A DNA stretch of 48,765 bases from Pseudoroseomonas aestuarii. Its GTDB lineage: Bacteria > Pseudomonadota > Alphaproteobacteria > Acetobacterales > Acetobacteraceae. This document shows, piece by piece, positions 43,334 to 48,765 of this stretch. Below the pieces are notes generated by a model. It ran no database searches. It was given only the letters and a program-made list of their open reading frames with translations, and had not been told where the DNA came from. How positions within the stretch are numbered: position 1 is the first letter of the stretch; the number at the start of each line of letters is the position of its first letter. The translations under genes and the position numbers were made by a program. The stretch covers positions 1 to 48,765 of the forward strand of contig NZ_JBHSCH010000028.1 of the NCBI RefSeq assembly GCF_042651065.1, read 5' to 3'.

Positions 43334-43911
43334 GCGGCGGCGCCCCGCGCGGCGCCGAGCAGCGCGGCGGCGGCCGCCTTCGCCGCCTCCACCACCTCGG
43401 GCTCGGCGACGCTCGCCGCCGCCGTCGCGCCCTCGAACAGCAGCCAGATCTGGGTCGCGAGCCGCGCATCCTCCCGCCCGAGGGCGGCCGCGACGCGGGT
43501 GGCGACCAGGGCGCGGAACTCCTGCTTCTGGCGGCGGACGAGGGCCACGATCTCGTCGCTGGCCCCGGCATACTCGGCGCGGGCGCGCAGCAGCATGCAG
43601 CCGCGCGCGCCATGCTCGCCGAGCCAGCGGCGGAGCGTGTCGAACAGCACCGCCACCGGCTCCGCCCCCGATCCCTCCCCGGCTCCCTCTCCGGCTCCCT
43701 CAGGAGCCGCCGCCTCCAGCGCCTCGGCGAAGCGGCGGTGCCTCTCCTCCAGCACGGCGAGGACCAGCCCCTCCTTGGAGCCGAAATGCTTGTAGAGCGT
43801 GCGGGTCGAGGTGCCGGAGGGCGCCAGCACCCGGTCCACGCCCAGGCCCCGGAAGCCATCCGCCTCGAAGGCGGCGACGGCGGCCGCGATGATGTCCATC
43901 CGCTTATCCAT
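43330..43911 (-). CDS. TetR-family repressor
   Basis: A 193-residue regulator. N-terminal HTH (IIAAAVAAFEADGFRGLGVDRVLAPSGTSTRTLYKHFGSKEGLV, given in part) is typical, with TRTLYKHFGSKEGL as the recognition helix. The remainder is an Ala-rich ligand-binding domain with a GEGAGEGSG linker. ATG 43911 lies 9 bases from a palindrome (43920-43939) that is probably its operator. It overlaps the MFS gene it presumably controls. Confidence 0.88.
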   Translation of the reverse strand: MDKRMDIIAAAVAAFEADGFRGLGVDRVLAPSGTSTRTLYKHFGSKEGLVLAVLEERHRRFAEALEAAAPEGAGEGAGEGSGAEPVAVLFDTLRRWLGEHGARGCMLLRARAEYAGASDEIVALVRRQKQEFRALVATRVAAALGREDARLATQIWLLFEGATAAASVAEPEVVEAAKAAAAALLGAARGAAA

Positions 43912-43919
43912 GGCCGGAA

Positions 43920-43939
43920 TGTAAAGCGGTCGTTTTACA
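43920..43939. promoter_or_regulatory. Probable TetR operator
   Basis: A 20-bp palindrome TGTAAA-N8-TTTACA with symmetric CG pairs inside (TGTAAAGCGGTCGTTTTACA). It stands just upstream of the tetR start, in the position of an autorepression operator. Confidence 0.7.
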
Positions 43940-44017
43940 GCGCAAGGCGGTCGCGCAGACAATCGGGTTTATAGGAATACTTGCCTACAGCTCCAACCCC
44001 GCGCTAGACTCCCGGCC

Positions 44018-44620
44018 ATGCGCCCCCCGCCCCGCCCTTCCCGCCCCGGCCCTTCCCCCGCCTTCACCGGCATCAGCGATTCGGAGTGGCTGGCGCTGCT
44101 GCCCTTCCTCCTGCACCGCTCCCCCCAGGGCCGCCCGCTGAAGGAATTGCGGACCCGGATGGAGGGCATCTTCCACATCGCCGCCAGCCACGCCCCCTGG
44201 CGGGACCTGCCGGCCGAGTACGGCAAGGCGGAGACCGTGGCGCGCTATTTCCGGCGGCTGACCCATGCCGGGCTGTGGCAGCGGCTGCTGGAGGCGCTGG
44301 CCGAGGCCGGCCCCCGCCATCCGCTGCAGGGGCTGCGCGCCGTCATCGCCCGCGCCTGCCGCCGGGCGCTGCGCATCGCGGGGCCGCCGCTGATGCTGCT
44401 GGCGCGCAGGCTGGAGATCCGCCAGGCCCTGCCCGGCCCGCCCTGGCTGCTGCCGGACCCGGATTTGTCCGAAACCTGCAACCGCGCCTTCCTGCACCTG
44501 GCGCGCCCCGGCGCCCCGCCCGGCCTGCTGGAGAACGCCCTGCCCAGCCTGCGGCAACTGGCGAAAAACGCCGCCGGGCGGCGCCGCATTCCGCGCAGCG
44601 TGCGGCTGGGCTGGGGCTGA
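44018..44620 (+). CDS. Orphan IS5/IS402-type transposase N-terminal domain protein
   Basis: A 200-residue protein. Residues about 18-95 (ISDSEWLALLPFLL, KELRTRMEGIFHIAASHAPWRDLP, ETVARYFRRLTHAGLWQRLLEAL) match the DUF4096-type N-terminal domain of IS402/IS5-family transposases, including the PWRDLP motif. The DDE catalytic domain is absent; the rest is a basic, unrelated region. There are no terminal inverted repeats or target duplication visible around it. It may be a domesticated DNA-binding domain or an old remnant. The TGA overlaps an in-frame ATG that could be a longer purL start. Confidence 0.72.
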   Translation: MRPPPRPSRPGPSPAFTGISDSEWLALLPFLLHRSPQGRPLKELRTRMEGIFHIAASHAPWRDLPAEYGKAETVARYFRRLTHAGLWQRLLEALAEAGPRHPLQGLRAVIARACRRALRIAGPPLMLLARRLEIRQALPGPPWLLPDPDLSETCNRAFLHLARPGAPPGLLENALPSLRQLAKNAAGRRRIPRSVRLGWG

Positions 44621-44667
44621 TGGAACATCCTCTGGACAAGCGCCGCGCGGGTGACGACAAGGCCCCC

Positions 44668-46917
<2,250 letters not shown>

Positions 46918-46920
<3 letters not shown>

Positions 46921-46940
46921 CCTTGCCTCGTTAACCTTGC
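46918..46940 (+). repeat. Short direct repeat spanning the purL stop codon
   Basis: TAACCTTGC occurs at 46918-46926 (the TAA is the purL stop) and again at 46932-46940, period 14. Confidence 0.7.
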
Positions 46941-46967
46941 AGTGCCCCGCAACGAAGGAGACCCCGC

Positions 46968-47210
46968 ATGGCGATGCCGGCAGCCGAGATTGAAGCCCTG
47001 ATCAAGGCGGCCCTGCCGGACGCGCAGGTGACGATCGAGGACCTCGCGGGGGATGGCGACCACTACGCCGCCACCGTGGTGTCCGAGGCGTTCCGCGGCC
47101 GTTCCCGCGTGCAGCAGCACCAGCTCGTCTACGCGGCGCTCCAGGGCCGCATGGGCGGGGCGCTGCACGCCCTCGCCCTGCAGACCTCCGCCCCGCAAGC
47201 GGCCTCCTGA
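46968..47210 (+). CDS. bolA: BolA-family protein
   Basis: An 80-residue BolA: AAEIEALIKAALPDAQVTIEDL, GDHYAATVVSEAFRGRSRVQQHQLVY and LQGRMGGALHALALQT. The invariant His of the RVQQHQLVY segment is present. GGAG precedes ATG 46968. BolA proteins pair with CGFS glutaredoxins to bind a [2Fe-2S] cluster, and grxD follows by 11 bases. Confidence 0.92.
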   Translation: MAMPAAEIEALIKAALPDAQVTIEDLAGDGDHYAATVVSEAFRGRSRVQQHQLVYAALQGRMGGALHALALQTSAPQAAS

Positions 47211-47221
47211 GGAATTTCCCG

Positions 47222-47560
47222 ATGAGCAACCCGACCTTCGACCGCATCCAGTCCGAGATCACCGAGAACCCGGTGGTGCTCTACATGAAGGGCACGCCGG
47301 TCTTCCCGCAATGCGGCTTCAGCGCCCGCGTGGTGCAGATCCTCTCCCACGTCGGCGTGCCCTTCAAGGGCGTGAACGTGCTGGAGGATGCCGAGATCCG
47401 CGAGGGCATCAAGGCCTTCACCAACTGGCCGACCATTCCGCAGCTCTACGTGAAGGGCGAGTTCGTCGGCGGCTGCGACATCATCATGGAGATGTTCCAG
47501 AACGGCGAGCTGACCGCGCTGCTCGACGAGAAGGGCATCCCGCACCAGGCCGCGGCCTGA
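47222..47560 (+). CDS. grxD: Monothiol glutaredoxin (CGFS type)
   Basis: A 112-residue Grx4-type protein: VVLYMKGTPVFPQCGFSARVV with the CGFS active site, NWPTIPQLYVKGEFVGGCDI with the TIP cis-proline and GGCD glutathione-binding motifs. Carrier of Fe-S clusters, working with BolA. Followed by a strong terminator. Confidence 0.94.
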   Translation: MSNPTFDRIQSEITENPVVLYMKGTPVFPQCGFSARVVQILSHVGVPFKGVNVLEDAEIREGIKAFTNWPTIPQLYVKGEFVGGCDIIMEMFQNGELTALLDEKGIPHQAAA

Positions 47561-47603
47561 GCGGTGCGCCCGGGCCCCGCACGGCCCTGGGCTGGAACGC
47601 CGG

Positions 47604-47634
47604 CGCCCGCCCCGGATGACGGGGCGGGCGTTTT
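47604..47634 (+). terminator. Rho-independent terminator after grxD
   Basis: An 11-bp perfect stem CGCCCGCCCCG/CGGGGCGGGCG with loop GATGA, then TTTT (47631-47634). Confidence 0.88.
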
Positions 47635-47696
47635 CATGTCCGGAACGCGCCTTCACAGCCGGCCAACCGGCCGCCACCTCTGGCGTTGCCCAGAGC

Positions 47697-47714
47697 GGGG
47701 GAGGCGCCTCCCCC
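47697..47714. promoter_or_regulatory. Perfect 18-bp palindrome ahead of the TspO-like gene
   Basis: GGGGGAGGCGCCTCCCCC has no loop and ends 25 bases before ATG 47740. It could be an operator or an mRNA hairpin near the start. Confidence 0.45.
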
Positions 47715-47739
47715 CGGCACACCGCACCGGAAGGCCCGC

Positions 47740-48540
47740 ATGACCCGCGACGACACCCGCACCCTGCTGAACCTGGTGCTGCCCATCCTGCAGCCGCTGG
47801 CCGGCGCCATGGCGCCGGTCTTCGGCATCGGCCACACCATGGCCGAGATGTCGGCCCGCAGCCAGACGCCGGTGGTGCCGGCGGGCTATGCCTTCTCCAT
47901 CTGGGGGGTGATCTTCGCCCTCGGCATCGCCTGGGGCATCTGGCAGCTCCTCCCCTCCGGCGGGCGGGACAGCCTGGCGGCGCGCCGGCTGGGCTGGCCG
48001 CTGGCCGCCGCCTTCGCCTGCTCGAACCTCTGGATGGTGGTGGCGGCGCTGACCGAGAATGGCTGGCACCTCGTGCTGATCATCCTGCTGATGCTGGCCG
48101 CCAGCCTCACCGCCTTCTTCATCAACCGCCGCCTGCCGGCCCATGCGGGCGGCCCGGCCTGGCCGGAGCGCTGGATCATCCGCCCGCTGGTGGGGCTGAT
48201 GGCCGGCTGGGTCTCCGTGGCCAGCTTCGCCAACATCGCGGGGGCGGCGCGGATCAGCGGCGCCATCCAGCCGGACGGCGCGGGCGAGACCCTGGCGGCG
48301 GTGCTGATCCTGCTCGCCGCGGGGGGGCTGGTGCTGGGGGTGCTGTGGGCGGCGCAGGGCTCGCCCTGGTACGCGGCGGCGGTGGCCTGGGCGCTGGTGG
48401 GCATCCTCTACGCCAACACGGTGGAGCGGGAGTTCGACGCGGCCGTCGCGGCCGTCTCGTTGGGGCTGCTGGCGGTGGTGCTGGCGATGGCCTGGCAGCG
48501 GGCGCGCTTCGCCCGCACCGGCCCCCAGCCGGCCCCATGA
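47740..48540 (+). CDS. Multi-pass membrane protein, TspO/tryptophan-rich-sensory-like
   Basis: A 266-residue protein with about seven hydrophobic segments. The block PAGYAFSIWGVIFALGIAWGIWQ, later NLWMVVAALTENGWHLVLII and GWVSVASFANIA, recalls the TspO/MBR-related long family, which is larger than classical TspO (about 160 aa). ATG 47740 is preferred to 47686 because the extra codons lie over the palindrome at 47697. Ligand or function unknown; classical TspO binds porphyrins. Confidence 0.65.
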   Translation: MTRDDTRTLLNLVLPILQPLAGAMAPVFGIGHTMAEMSARSQTPVVPAGYAFSIWGVIFALGIAWGIWQLLPSGGRDSLAARRLGWPLAAAFACSNLWMVVAALTENGWHLVLIILLMLAASLTAFFINRRLPAHAGGPAWPERWIIRPLVGLMAGWVSVASFANIAGAARISGAIQPDGAGETLAAVLILLAAGGLVLGVLWAAQGSPWYAAAVAWALVGILYANTVEREFDAAVAAVSLGLLAVVLAMAWQRARFARTGPQPAP

Positions 48541-48600
48541 TGCGCCTGGGGCGCGCCTCCAGGATGAAGGCGCGCCCCGGGATCGTGGGCCTGGCCGCCT

Positions 48601-48765
48601 CAGCCGAGGCGCGGGCCGGTGCCGAAGCCGCCCTGGGCCGAGGCGCTGTTGCCCACGGGGCCGGGGACACGGCCGGTGGCGTTGTGCCGCTCGGTGGTGC
48701 TCACCGAGGCCACCAGCGGGCTGCCGCTGGGCGAGGCGCTCTGGCCCACATTGGCCGGCAGGCCG
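48601..48765 (-). CDS. Small Gly/Ser-rich hypothetical protein (C-terminal part)
   Basis: 54 codons are open to the right edge and stop at 48601-48603. The visible part is low in complexity: VGQSASPSGSPLVASVST, then HNATGRVPGPVGNSASAQ and GGFGTGPRLG. Likely a small disordered protein. Support is moderate: uninterrupted frame and no competing gene. Confidence 0.4.

Noticed and set aside
43969..44620. Intact IS5-family insertion sequence
   Set aside because: No DDE domain, no terminal inverted repeats and no target duplication.

Overview
The window is GC-rich chromosomal DNA with almost gap-free coding. Gene content suggests an alphaproteobacterium of the Rhodospirillales/Acetobacteraceae type, probably Roseomonas-like. 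The pointers are two TRAP transporters, a Bug-type receptor, a branched-chain-type ABC cassette, a Tim44-like/MltA/SecB locus, a ubiE-coaBC-dut cluster and purL-bolA-grxD. This taxonomic call is an inference from gene content and codon bias; no rRNA is present. The few AT-rich pockets (about 3.12-3.22, 20.58-20.64, 29.25, 30.25-30.37 and 38.76-38.93 kb) are all non-coding and stand out sharply.

Layout. 0-3.1 kb: Smr-domain protein (5' end outside the window), XRE regulator, dimethylargininase-like enzyme and FAD-linked D-lactate/glycolate-type dehydrogenase, all rightward. 3.1-6.1 kb: a palindromic dispersed repeat, a leftward unknown gene, and a rightward stand-alone SF2 helicase ending in a tandem repeat. 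6.3-9.5 kb: TRAP transporter 1 with a TakP-like (2-oxoacid type) receptor. 9.6-18.0 kb: a long leftward block. Read in its own direction it is TRAP transporter 2, uronate dehydrogenase, aldose-1-epimerase-like protein, FAD amine oxidase, phytase-like esterase and TerC/Alx membrane protein, and its first half looks like uptake and oxidation of hexuronates. 18.2-23.7 kb: amidase, tRNA-Arg(CCG), three very small genes, Bug receptor, CreA, and a trypsin-like protease that overlaps creA tail to tail. 23.8-28.5 kb: a complete five-gene branched-chain-type ABC importer. 28.5-31.1 kb: NTF2-like protein, ParD-like antitoxin with a clear palindromic operator/promoter, arylformamidase-like hydrolase, second copy of the palindromic repeat, LutA-like protein. 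31.2-38.7 kb: housekeeping genes mltA, tim44-like, histidine phosphatase, secB, murJ, ubiE, coaBC and dut. 38.9-41.1 kb: a large repeat-rich, surface-protein-like gene behind an AT-rich leader. 41.2-44.6 kb: MoeB/ThiF enzyme, DsrE-like protein, a TetR-MFS pair whose MFS 3' end is eroded, and an orphan transposase N-terminal-domain gene. 44.7-48.8 kb: purL, bolA, grxD, a TspO-like membrane protein and a partial small gene.

Patterns that ordinary genes do not explain: (1) at least seven gene 3' ends carry short direct repeats that span the stop codon, mostly with periods that are not multiples of three; (2) two near-identical ~105-bp palindromic elements lie 27 kb apart, each between convergent genes; (3) a six-fold, 38-residue repeat protein; (4) a ParD-like antitoxin with a textbook operator but no recognisable toxin; (5) a domesticated-looking transposase DNA-binding domain directly upstream of purL. 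I see no CRISPR array, prophage, integrase or intact insertion sequence.
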